Assembly: GCA_018334075.1 (NCBI GenBank)
Contig: JAGXSC010000071.1
Location: 1-43,411, forward strand
Direction of reading: 5' to 3'
Source: Actinomycetota bacterium
GTDB lineage: Bacteria > Actinomycetota > Coriobacteriia > Anaerosomatales > UBA912
DNA length: 43,411 bases
The position numbers were made by a program, and so were the translations under genes. Under the pieces are notes generated by a model that saw only the letters and a program-made list of their open reading frames with translations, had not been told where the DNA came from and did no database searches. This document shows, piece after piece, positions 25,501 to 34,048 of this stretch. Numbering within the stretch: the first letter of the stretch is position 1; each line of letters starts with the position of its first letter.

Positions 25501-26718
25501 TTACTTGTTATGGCACGACTGGCAAACACCTCGGTTATCAAGACGCAACAACGAGTTGCCGCCGCTGGGAGGAACACCGCCTGTGCCGCTGTTCGGCTGC
25601 GGATCCCGTGAGTCGGCCACGTTCGCAAAGCCGGTCATAACCGCCGAGGACCCATGGGCCACGTGACACGTAAGACAGCTCATCCAGTCCGTAGCCTCGT
25701 TAGTGGCGGCATTGGCAGGATCGTGCGACAGCGCCAACCCTGGAGCGTTGACATTTATCGGTCTCGGCCCAAGGTATCCGGCCAAATCGACATTTATAGG
25801 ATGCCGATGTCTGACCGCATAACCAAAGCCATCATTTGAGTTATAGCCCCTCAGGGCATCAGCAATCAGCGTCTCTGCGCCTCCCTCGCCCGGGGTCAAG
25901 CTTGTGTCAAACACCGCTCCAACAGGTTGCGTGTACTGCACATGGCACGCGGCGCACCATCCACTGATCCCTCTATCGGGATCATTGGCGGGAGGCTTCG
26001 CGTGCAACGGGCGTGTGTAGCTAGGCTGGTAGTTCGCCATCTGTGAGGCGCCCGGCTCATGGAGGAGCCAGCCCATCGCAGGATATCCAGGCTCAGCCGA
26101 AACCACCCATGGCGTTGGCATGGGGTTCTCGGCACTAAATCCTGGAGCGGTATCATCGTAGCCACCTACAACACGACCGTTGACGACATCTTTAAGGAGC
26201 CGGTAGTTGGAGCTTCCGTGCACATCATGGCAGGAGGTACAGCTCATCACTATCTGGGGCTCTCCGTCGCTCAAGCCGCCGAGCAAATCGGCATCGGTCG
26301 AGCCTCCATAGGCGAACCAGGAAGCTCCCGTGTACATATGCGACGTCGGAAAGATCGCGGCGTCAAAACCTCCAGCGTTAAGGCGTCCACCCATAGTGTT
26401 TCCTGGGAGTGTGCCCTCGTAGATACCCTCCTCGACATTGGTGTCAGCTCCGAGCCCAACCGCATCGTGGCAGGTGTAGCAGAACTGATACACCTCGTTG
26501 GCGGTGGACATCAGTAACGCGCTGCCCTGTGTGCCGTCGGTTCTGGTCCATGTGATGCTGCTTGCGGCGGTATGCGCACGATGGCATCCGGCGCATGAGT
26601 CCGTGTCCATCGAATAGCCGCCGTGAGGGCCGAAATTGCCCATGGCAACGCCTGGGGTGAACGCAAACGAGAGCACCACTGCGAACACAACAAGAACAGC
26701 AATGTTTATCCTGCGCAT
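25501..26718 (-). CDS. secreted 6-haem cytochrome c
   Basis: 405 residues with an N-terminal signal peptide (IAVLVVFAVVLSFAFTPG) and six CxxCH motifs: CAGCHRAHTA, CYTCH, CTSCHDVHGS, CAACH, CLTCHVAHGS and CQSCHNK near the C-terminus. CxxCH-x2-H(G/T) is the doubled-CXXCH pattern in which a nearby His can be the second haem ligand. The ATG overlaps the fdhB stop by 13 bases, so the two are translationally coupled. It is the best candidate for the direct electron acceptor of the formate dehydrogenase, in place of a cytochrome b subunit (inference). Confidence 0.92.
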   Translation of the reverse strand: MRRINIAVLVVFAVVLSFAFTPGVAMGNFGPHGGYSMDTDSCAGCHRAHTAASSITWTRTDGTQGSALLMSTANEVYQFCYTCHDAVGLGADTNVEEGIYEGTLPGNTMGGRLNAGGFDAAIFPTSHMYTGASWFAYGGSTDADLLGGLSDGEPQIVMSCTSCHDVHGSSNYRLLKDVVNGRVVGGYDDTAPGFSAENPMPTPWVVSAEPGYPAMGWLLHEPGASQMANYQPSYTRPLHAKPPANDPDRGISGWCAACHVQYTQPVGAVFDTSLTPGEGGAETLIADALRGYNSNDGFGYAVRHRHPINVDLAGYLGPRPINVNAPGLALSHDPANAATNEATDWMSCLTCHVAHGSSAVMTGFANVADSRDPQPNSGTGGVPPSGGNSLLRLDNRGVCQSCHNK

Positions 26719-27590
26719 TTATTGCTCACCCCTTCCTCCTTATCCGTGGCCTCTTCAGCCAATTTGATCCTGCGGGCAATCGCAGCAAACACTCCTCCGG
26801 CGATAAGCGTCGGAATGGCCGTTGCTTGTGCCACAGAGCTTGCCAGCACGCTTGACATCAGGGAACCAACCTGTCCCTGATCCAATGGGTTGGCTCTGGG
26901 TGCGGCTAAAACATACTTCTTGCTAGCCCACATAACGCTACCATTTCCCTGGAAGGACAGATAGCCGCCGGTGCGAATCCACTGGCGTATGTTCGCCCTC
27001 GTGTCCCAGAGCATGGCTTTCGCAGGACAGGTGTACACGCAGGTCGGCTCATGTGCGGTTTCCGGCGCGGGTGGAGAGCTCAGGTGGGTGTGATTGTTAT
27101 TCGCCGGCAGAGGATTCCCGTAGGTGGAAATCAGCTGCGCCGAAGAGCCCGCCCTGCCGTGACAAAGCGTGCACTTCCAAGCCTTTGGGGCTCCCGGGAA
27201 CAGATCACTACCGATGCCCACTCTTGGATAGCCGCCATGCGGACAGTCAACCACGCACTGACGAGTGCATCGTACACCCGCAGCATTCGTCGCCCCAGGC
27301 CTGCACTTCACCGGATCGATTGAGACCGCTCCGTTAGGTTGCTTGACCAGCGCGACAAAGGGGCACCTCTTCACGCAGGGAGGATCGGGGCAGTGCCAGC
27401 AACTGAACCTTATGAAGGGCCCCATATCGAGCCGTCTTTGGGAATTGATGACTATCCTTTGATCGGGAGCCACCCTATGCACTCCGGGGTTCAGCGCCAT
27501 CATCTTCCATGTACGTTTACACCCGACAGTGCAGCCGTTGCAACGCATACACTTATCGACATCTTGGAACACAGACATTACATTAGCCAC
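26706..27590 (-). CDS. fdhB: formate dehydrogenase iron-sulfur (beta) subunit with C-terminal membrane helix
   Basis: 294 residues with four ferredoxin-type cysteine clusters: C14-MRCNGCTVGC, CWHCPDPPCVKRC, CRPG with CTRQCVVDC, and CTLC with CVYTCPAKAM. This is the order in DMSO-reductase-family beta subunits such as FdnH and HybA. A hydrophobic segment near the C-terminus (SSVAQATAIPTLIAGGVFAA) is probably a membrane anchor. It carries electrons from the molybdenum subunit. It follows fdhA by 15 bases; GTG start with AAAGGAGG. The CTLCH sequence is a cluster ligand site, not a haem site. No gamma (cytochrome b) subunit gene follows. Confidence 0.93.
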   Translation of the reverse strand: MANVMSVFQDVDKCMRCNGCTVGCKRTWKMMALNPGVHRVAPDQRIVINSQRRLDMGPFIRFSCWHCPDPPCVKRCPFVALVKQPNGAVSIDPVKCRPGATNAAGVRCTRQCVVDCPHGGYPRVGIGSDLFPGAPKAWKCTLCHGRAGSSAQLISTYGNPLPANNNHTHLSSPPAPETAHEPTCVYTCPAKAMLWDTRANIRQWIRTGGYLSFQGNGSVMWASKKYVLAAPRANPLDQGQVGSLMSSVLASSVAQATAIPTLIAGGVFAAIARRIKLAEEATDKEEGVSNKCAG

Positions 27591-27605
27591 CGCTCATCAC
27601 CTCCT

Positions 27606-30600
27606 TTAGGCTCTCTCAATCCTGCAAAGACAAGCTTTGTACTCAGGAATGATAGTGTTTGCGTCAAACGCGTCGATACACAGGTCGTTCGCTCTGGAGC
27701 CCACGGACAGGCCCTTGTTGCCCCAGTGGAACGGAATCGCAACGACCCCTTGTCCAACCCTCTGGTTGTTCTGAAGGCCGACGCCCACTTTCGCGCGAAA
27801 TCCTCGCGCAAAGGTACTACCGGGGGTTGCAGCTGCCTGGTCCGTTGTCGAGTTGCTCCTCGGGGTGATGATGTTGACCCAGTCTCCCTCCTTGATGCCA
27901 TACTTGGCAGCATCCAGAGAGTTGATCTCGACCCAAGGATCCGGCTCAAGCTCAACATTGAACGAGTTGTTACGGGTCATCGGGCCGCCTTGGAAGTGCT
28001 CGACTGAACGCATCGTAGTCAGGACCAACGGATAATCGGCTGGATCGACTCCTCCTCTACCCGCAAGGGGGGTGTCCGCGCGCACAAGATCCCACTGCGC
28101 AGTACTGCGCGTATTGCGACCCCATGCTGCCAGCAGATCCGGCCGAGGAGACTCGTAGGGTTCTGTATGACCCGGGAATCTTCCAGACAGAGCCACTCCG
28201 CCCTGGAAATGAGGGCTTGCCGTGTCTGTATAAGGCTGACCTGCGATCGCAAGATCAGGTCTGTCCGACAGGCGATGATAGTACCTAAACCAACGGGAGT
28301 AGTTGAGGTCCCTGCCAGAGCGCGGCGTCGCGGTGACAAAGATTCGCTGTACCGAATCGGGCCCCATGAACCAGTCAATGACGTCCCCTGGCACCTCACC
28401 GTTGTTGTAAAGAACCCGTCTGTTTACCAGCCATGCGTAACCCCAGGCAGGAAAGGCGAGTGTTCCATTGGGATCGACCAGCGAGCGGCTCTTCGCGCGG
28501 TTATCAACCGGCCAGTTGCCCTGACCAACATGACGATTGGTCGTGCGATCTGTGTGGTACGCGCCGGTATACAACCATGCGGTACCTACAGCCGGCGTGC
28601 ACATCTCCCGGAAGATTTGCTCGGTGATCCACTCGGAACCGTAGACAAGACCGGTGCTCGGCGAGGTGTCCGCGCCTCTCCATATCTCGGCGGTGCCGCT
28701 TACGGCTTCGAAATCGACACCTGCGCCCGGAGTCCATCCGTAGCGGTCACCATAGAGTGTCTGAAACGCACTGGTAAATGATCTGCCCTGAGCGGTCCAC
28801 ACATCTGTGATGTGAGAGAAGGCACCCGCTCCTTCGAAAGCGTGCGCGAGGCGGATCAACAGCTCCATGTCAGATCTGCTGTTGCCCTTAGGTTTCGTAG
28901 CCCTCTCGCGCCACTGAAGTATCCGGCCCGAGTTCGCCGAGCTGCCCGCCTCTTCCGTGTAGGCGCAGGCGGGAATCAGGTATGTGACCCCGTCGGGCTT
29001 ACGCGGTGTCGCGGCAGTCTCGTTTTCAAGCAGGTCTACGACGACCAGGGTATCAAGCTGGTAGAAGCCATCACGGATGTTTTTGAGATTAGCCTCGGTG
29101 ACCGCCAGATTCATGCCCCAAACCATCATCGCCGTGATCTGACTGGCAGCGGCTTTCTGGAACATCACTATGTGATTGTCACCGTTTGTCTTTGGCCACA
29201 GGTCGTAAAGCGCGTTGGTCAACGTCCGATTGGCAATCGGCGTCGTCATCCAAGCTCTGTCGCCGAAGAAGTTGTACGTCATGTTAAGAAATCCGCGCTG
29301 CTGAAGGCTGAGTGCGGCAGTGTTGTAAGCGTCATCATACGAACCGTTCATGTTGGTTCTGACGCCTGTGCCATTTACCGGTACACCCCAAAGACCTCCG
29401 TCCATGTACTTGCCGAACGCATTGGGATCCGCGGTAGACATAACTGTGGGATTTCCGGAGTAAAACGGAATCAGGTTGAACAGATTACCGTTATCTGTGG
29501 AGCCCTGGACATTATGGATGCCACGAAGGGCGTTGATGCCGCCGCCTGCCCGCCCCATGTTGCCCATCAAGGACTGCAGGACGGAAAACGCCCTTACGTT
29601 CTGCGCACCCTTGGTGTGCTGGGTCAGGCCCATCGCGTAAAGCATCGTCGTTGCCTTGTATCCGGAAACCCTAGGATCCTGTGAGCCCGGTCCAAACCCA
29701 CCCGGAGAGGAGTGTCGACTGTTTTCGATGTACGCATCGATAACATACGCGATGTCATCTGTAGTACATCCACAGATATCCGCAACTACTTCGGGAGTGT
29801 AGGGCGACAGATGGGCTTTCAGCCGGTTGTAAACCGTATTGGGATCGGCAAGCACGTTGCTCGCCCGCCTCGGAAAGTTGGAGATCACCGTGTTAGCGGG
29901 CTCGGTGCCTGTCACAGGAAGGCCGGTCGCGGCAACGATCGGTTCCCGATCATAATCGGTTCCATCGGCGCGCAATATGAAGCGCGCGTCAGTGTGACGG
30001 GAACATCCCGGAACCGCCGAAGGCGTGCTGGCCGAGGTGGCATCGCCATCTGTGAAGAACATCCCTGCGCCGGCAGGCCCCCAATTGGCAGGCGCCGACC
30101 AGTTCAGGTATTCGAAGAACTTGACCCTAACCGGATCGGTTGCCGGCCGAGCCTCTAGTTTGAGGATAACCCCAAGCGACACCGCATTGACAAAGGCGAT
30201 ATCCGTGCCTGGTCGTATCCTTATGAACCTATCTGCCTGAGTCGCTGTCCTTGTCTTTCGAGGATCAATGACCACAAGCTTGCCGCCCCTGGATCGAGCC
30301 CTCTCGATATGGGCCATGGACATGGGGTGGTTTTCAGCGGGATTCCCGCCCATTACAACGATAAGCGACGCATTGCCGATGTCGTTCCAAGTGTTCGACA
30401 TCGCACCTCGTCCGTATGCGGCGGCCAGACCGGCCACCGTGGAGGAGTGTCAAAGTCGCGCTTGGTGCTCGACGTTCGAAGTTCCGAATTGAGCGATCAA
30501 ACGTCGATACGAATAGTTCTGCTCGTTGTTCAGGTGGGAGGAGCCGAAAAACGCCACGCTCTTGCTGTTATGGCCGTTTGCGGGGTTTACCGGTCCTCTG

Positions 30601-31085
30601 GCCGTGACCATTCTCTGGGCAATCTCGTTGAGCGCCTGATCCAGAGGTATCTTGTCCCAGTCTGCATTACCGGTGCGCTTGTAAGCGATTCCGTTGGCAT
30701 AAGCAGGCGCCGAGTCGTATGCGAACTTGGGGTTCTCGGGGTGCGGACCCGGGAACGCCCCGAGCCTTCTAGGGTTAGTAACCAGCTGATAGGATCCCGC
30801 GCCCTTGGAGCACAGGCCGCCAGCATTCATTGGTGACTTGAAGTCGCCATAAACGTCAAGAACGTTACCTGCCGAGTCAACATCCACCAGCTGTCCGCAA
30901 CTCGCGGAACAGTAAGGGCATGTGGTGTGGTAGGTTTCGGCCACAGCAGCGGCGGTCGCAGCTGACGGATTGACCGCTATTTCCGCTCCTGCGGCGGCAG
31001 CAGCCGCAGCAAAGGCACCTGTTTTCAGAAAATCTCGACGGCTAATTCCCTTTTCGGGAACTTTTCCTTCACCATTAGTACTCAT
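27606..31085 (-). CDS. fdhA: selenocysteine-containing periplasmic formate dehydrogenase, catalytic (alpha) subunit
   Basis: 1159 residues when the TGA at 30450-30452 is read as selenocysteine (residue 212). The site reads VEHQARL-U-HSSTVAGLAAA, the conserved Sec region of formate dehydrogenases. The N-terminus has a twin-arginine signal (SRRDFLK, Arg16-Arg17), so the folded enzyme is exported. A [4Fe-4S] site follows (CPYCSASC, then C92 in LCSKG). The rest is the molybdopterin oxidoreductase fold, with a C-terminal dinucleotide-binding domain (about 1020-1155). It oxidises formate to CO2 at a bis-MGD molybdenum or tungsten centre. ATG with GGGAGGG upstream. A UGA-blind caller would split it into two ORFs; no frameshift is needed. 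Confidence 0.95.
30419..30439 (-). promoter_or_regulatory. bacterial SECIS hairpin of fdhA
   Basis: Ten bases after the UGA on the minus strand, CGGTGGCC (30439-30432) pairs with GGCCGCCG (30426-30419) in 8 pairs, one G-U, around the loop GGTCT (30431-30427). The position and GG at the loop match known fdh SECIS elements that recruit SelB. Confidence 0.8.
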
Positions 31086-31181
31086 GCGGTCATCCCTCCC
31101 TCGTTTTGTTACTTGTCATCTTAATACCTACCCTTCTCGCTGAAATATTGTCTAAACCGAAGAAAGTAATTGGTGTAGGGC

Positions 31182-31274
31182 TTACGTCACCTCCAATCGC
31201 TCTGGGGAGGCGATCCGAATGCCAAAGACCGGCCACGGCTTCAGCGCTTCGCTGATGGCGTGACCGGTCTTCAT
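31182..31274 (-). CDS. possible 30-codon leader peptide upstream of fdhA
   Basis: From the ATG at 31274 a 30-residue ORF ends with TAA at 31182-31184. The peptide contains ISEALKPWPVFGIRIASPER. A GGGAGAG ribosome site lies nine bases upstream; another in-frame ATG at 31283 is too close to it. The codons overlap both hairpins of the leader, so translation would affect folding. I do not recognise the peptide. It may instead be a chance ORF in a structured RNA leader. Confidence 0.35.
   Translation of the reverse strand: MKTGHAISEALKPWPVFGIRIASPERLEVT
31188..31212 (-). promoter_or_regulatory. leader hairpin hiding a GGAGG sequence
   Basis: On the minus strand CGCCTCC and GGAGGTG can form seven pairs around an 11-base loop. 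An alternative pairing, ATCGC with GCGAT, uses the same bases and excludes the first. Mutually exclusive pairings about 100 bases before fdhA are what a riboswitch or attenuator would show. No known class is matched; a Moco riboswitch would be the natural candidate. Confidence 0.35.
31226..31270 (-). promoter_or_regulatory. long perfect hairpin in the fdhA leader
   Basis: AGACCGGTCACG and CGTGGCCGGTCT form a 12-pair stem with one G-U. Inside it TCAGCG and CGCTGA add six pairs closed by AAG. The 45 bases are followed by only TTT, so a simple terminator is not convincing. The stem is too regular to be chance. It begins a few bases after the possible leader-peptide start. Confidence 0.6.
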
Positions 31275-31323
31275 ATTCTTCATCTCTCCCTTACCCAAGG
31301 AAACACTGCTTAAGCGATGCCGC

Positions 31324-31348
31324 AAAAATTCCGAGCTACCGGGCCCGG
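31324..31348 (-). terminator. probable intrinsic terminator after the NHL-repeat gene
   Basis: Minus strand: CCGGGC pairs with GCTCGG (six pairs, one G-U) around CCGGTA, followed by AATTTTT (31330-31324). It lies about 55 bases after the stop of the NHL-repeat gene. It separates the 7-/20-haem operon from the fdh operon, or acts as an attenuator for readthrough into fdhA. Confidence 0.5.
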
Positions 31349-31349
31349 T

Positions 31350-31386
31350 GTTACAAGCAAAAGGATGCTTGTAACGATGGTTACAA
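31350..31386 (-). promoter_or_regulatory. Crp/Fnr-type palindrome with a third half-site, upstream of fdhA
   Basis: TTGTAAC-GATG-GTTACAA (31369-31386) is a perfect palindrome with TGTAA-N6-TTACA geometry, the spacing bound by Crp/Fnr-family regulators. A third half-site, gttacaagc (31350-31358), pairs with gcttgtaac (31367-31375), giving an overlapping inverted repeat with a 10-base... centre of eight bases (31359-31366). Three ordered half-sites in 37 bases suggest cooperative or alternative binding. The regulator is not in the window. Confidence 0.55.
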
Positions 31387-31401
31387 TCTCACCTAAATAC
31401 C

Positions 31402-32937
31402 TTACTCTCCTCTGCTGCCCTTGTCAACACCTTTCAGGAAGCGCCTCGAGTACTCCTCGGCGTCAAACACTTCGATCCCGAGCCTCCTGCCCCAAGCCGT
31501 CAACCGCGCGTCTTCGGTGCAGAGCCTCTTTGTACGCTTGGCCAGTGCTAACAGGGCCGCGTCGTCATAGGATATACCTTGCGTCTTGACGAGATGAGCG
31601 GCATCAGAGTCTGAGTAAGCGGCTCTCTTTACCAGGCGAGCGATATCCACTCCACCGATAACCCTGCCGATAAGCGCCGTATGAAGTTGGGCTGTTATGA
31701 TCCACCGTATGCGACCGCGCCGCATGACTTCGATTTTGCCCGCCGAAGCAAGCGCCTCGATAAAGTCGACATTCACAACAAACCTGCGGCGGCGCAAGAG
31801 CAATAGGAGCGGCAGCAGCAGAAGTGGCAGCAGCCACCAGGCTCTGCTCCAATCTACTCCCGGGGGCGCCGGAATCACTATATCGGCTTGCGCCCACTCC
31901 CACACCTGAACCTGGTGATTCTCCCTGTCGGTAACGTAGATTCTCCCCGTCGCATCCAGGTCGATGGCATTCGGGAAAGCGAACTGGCCAGGACCGATTC
32001 CGCGCCCGCCAAAACTTGTGATCTTTTCACCTTGAAGCGTGTATATGTCTACTGAATGCGCCAGTGCGTCCACGACGTACAGGTGACCCTCTTCGTCGAT
32101 GGCAAGACCCCTTGGTATTCCAGCCGTCTGAATGATGCGCTCAAAGTTGCCTTGGGCATCAAAGACCTGGACTCGCCTGTTGTTGCTGTCGCTCACAAAC
32201 AAAGTGCCGTCATCGCTGACCGCAATATGATTCGGGAAGAAAAAGCTCCCTGGCAAATCCGTCATTCGCTCGGCGGTTCCGGTTCTTCCAAATCGGCGGA
32301 CCTCTGCCCCTTGTGCGTCGAAAACGAGCACCCTGTGCATGTCGGTTATGCCGACATCAGTTGCGTATAAGTTGCCTTGCTCGTCAAATGTGGTGCCCAG
32401 CGGACTCCAGAGCTGATCTTCCTCTCCATTCAATGATATTTCGCGAAGATATTGGCCTTCGGCTGTGAACACATAGATCGAGCGCAGCCGCCTGTCGGAA
32501 ACGTATATGTTGCCGTCCGGCCCCGCCGAGATGTGCTGAGGATTCCCCAGGCTTGTGTTGTCTCCATCCGCTATCGCGGAAAACGAGAACCTGTAATTTC
32601 CGTTCAGCGAGTAGACCCTGATCACTCGAGCTTCAGTGTCCGTGACATAAACGCTGTTGCCAAGAACCGCCACACCAACCGGTCGCGTCAGGGCATCGGG
32701 TCCTGCGGGTCCTGCAATCGAAAATACGTATTCCGGGGGAGCCACCTGTTCCTCGGCGGTTATGCCTATTCGTGGTATCGGCAGCCGCCTGTGAACTAGG
32801 TAGTAATAGGTCGCGAAAAGAACGATTGCTATCAGAATCAAAAGCATTGCAAGTAGCGCTATCTTGCGGGTCAGCGAAGGCTCGCCTCCCGGTTCAGGCC
32901 AATCCCTTCGATTCGCCTCCGTCGTGGAATCGCTCAC
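31402..32937 (-). CDS. NHL-repeat membrane protein with a C-terminal PIN-like domain
   Basis: 511 residues. A short cytoplasmic N-terminus and a membrane segment (about 25-47) precede an outside six-bladed NHL propeller (about 70-355), with repeats such as RPVGVAVLGNSVYVTDTEAR and FPNHIAVSDDGTLFVSDSNN. A second membrane segment (about 362-381, WWLLPLLLLPLLLLL) and RRRR lead into a cytoplasmic domain (386-505). That domain ends in DDAALLALAKRTKRLCTEDA, followed by GIEVF, which resembles the acidic C-terminal half of PIN nucleases. The first PIN Asp is uncertain (VVNVDFIEAL). GTG start with AAAGGAG. Last gene of the 7-/20-haem cytochrome operon. Confidence 0.85.
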   Translation of the reverse strand: MSDSTTEANRRDWPEPGGEPSLTRKIALLAMLLILIAIVLFATYYYLVHRRLPIPRIGITAEEQVAPPEYVFSIAGPAGPDALTRPVGVAVLGNSVYVTDTEARVIRVYSLNGNYRFSFSAIADGDNTSLGNPQHISAGPDGNIYVSDRRLRSIYVFTAEGQYLREISLNGEEDQLWSPLGTTFDEQGNLYATDVGITDMHRVLVFDAQGAEVRRFGRTGTAERMTDLPGSFFFPNHIAVSDDGTLFVSDSNNRRVQVFDAQGNFERIIQTAGIPRGLAIDEEGHLYVVDALAHSVDIYTLQGEKITSFGGRGIGPGQFAFPNAIDLDATGRIYVTDRENHQVQVWEWAQADIVIPAPPGVDWSRAWWLLPLLLLPLLLLLRRRRFVVNVDFIEALASAGKIEVMRRGRIRWIITAQLHTALIGRVIGGVDIARLVKRAAYSDSDAAHLVKTQGISYDDAALLALAKRTKRLCTEDARLTAWGRRLGIEVFDAEEYSRRFLKGVDKGSRGE

Positions 32938-32984
32938 AGATGCTCTCCTTTATAGAATCGGTGTTCCTGCAACCTCTTGTTTTT

Positions 32985-33998
32985 CTACGGAGCCGGCGCT
33001 CCGAGCCGTTCAACAGCTGCGGCGGCATCGGTATCCCTGGGCGCCAGATCCAATACACGCTGCCAAGCAGCTAAAGCGGCCGGTTTGTCACCCGCTGTCT
33101 CGTAGAGCGACGCGACAGCCCTGGCCGCGTCGACGCTTTCCGGGTCGACAGCCGCGGCGATCCGCGCCTCAACCAGAGCGGCGCTGGCATCGGTCGACGC
33201 CAAGGCCGACGACCGCTCAAGCCGCTCCTCCGCGCTCCCGAATTGCGCGAGAGCCTCGGCAGGCTCGGTGCGCTCCGGCGGAGCGTTTTCCACCGCTACC
33301 CTAAAGCGCTCGGCGGCACCGGCCTCGTCTCCCTGCTCGAGAAGTATCTTTCCGTACTCGTAATTCGCGTCCGGCCTCATGGGATCGAAGCGCAACGCAT
33401 ACTCAATATTCTCGCGGTACTTGACTAAGGAGTCCGTCTCGCGATACGCAATGCCGAGAAGAAAATACGTGTCGGCGACATCTCGGCGGATCCTAAGAGC
33501 CTCCCGTAAGTAGGAGATCGCTTCCTCGTACTCCCGCACCTCCATCAAAGTGGCGCCCAGGTGCCGATACGCTTTCTCGAGGCGCTGGTCGACAACGTCG
33601 AAGCGACCGTCGGTGAGCACTTCGATGACCTTTCGCCAGTACCCTTCGGCCGTGCGCCATTCGCCCTGCTCCATTGCGATGGTAGCCATCCCGGAAAGCG
33701 CGTGGGGGTTTTCTTCCTCCGCCGAGAGGACCTCCTGATACTGCCCGGCGGCGTCGCGGAACCTTCCTGAGGCCATGAACGCGTCCGCGAGACGCAATCG
33801 CGCATTCACGTTTTCGGGATTCTCGCGGACAATCCGCTCCAGATTCGCTATAGCCCTGGCCGCGGGCGTGGCGGCCCGATCCTGAAGAGCCGTGGATATC
33901 ATCACGTAGGCAAGAGCGATCAGGGACAGAACCAGCACCCCGGCTGTTGCCCTGATCGCCCAGTTAATCCAATGACCTCCATGTTTACGCTGAACCAC
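32985..33998 (-). CDS. membrane-anchored TPR protein of the cytochrome operon
   Basis: 337 residues from a GTG at 33998 with AAAGGAG about ten bases upstream. The frame stays open to 34151, but that would overlap the 20-haem gene by about 100 bases and add non-family sequence. An N-terminal membrane anchor (about 16-42) is followed by about six tetratricopeptide repeats (for example NARLRLADAFMASGRFRDAA, ADTYFLLGIAYRETDSL) outside the membrane. TPR proteins with this layout, like NrfG and CcmH-type proteins, help cytochrome c maturation, which fits the neighbours (inference). Confidence 0.88.
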   Translation of the reverse strand: MVQRKHGGHWINWAIRATAGVLVLSLIALAYVMISTALQDRAATPAARAIANLERIVRENPENVNARLRLADAFMASGRFRDAAGQYQEVLSAEEENPHALSGMATIAMEQGEWRTAEGYWRKVIEVLTDGRFDVVDQRLEKAYRHLGATLMEVREYEEAISYLREALRIRRDVADTYFLLGIAYRETDSLVKYRENIEYALRFDPMRPDANYEYGKILLEQGDEAGAAERFRVAVENAPPERTEPAEALAQFGSAEERLERSSALASTDASAALVEARIAAAVDPESVDAARAVASLYETAGDKPAALAAWQRVLDLAPRDTDAAAAVERLGAPAP

Positions 33999-34048
33999 TA
34001 CCGTGCTTCTCCTTTCGGCCAATACCAGATCGTTTGAGCATTTTGGCT

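Noticed and set aside
26706-27590. CTLCH in FdhB as a haem site
   Set aside because: It belongs to the fourth ferredoxin-type cluster of the beta subunit; the pattern match is accidental.
27606-31085. fdhA as two ORFs split by a stop, i.e. a pseudogene or frameshift
   Set aside because: The stop is UGA exactly at the conserved selenocysteine site, the frame is unchanged and a SECIS hairpin follows.
31226-31270. Long hairpin as a simple terminator
   Set aside because: Only three T residues follow on the minus strand and fdhA lies downstream, so a regulatory or stabilising role is more likely.
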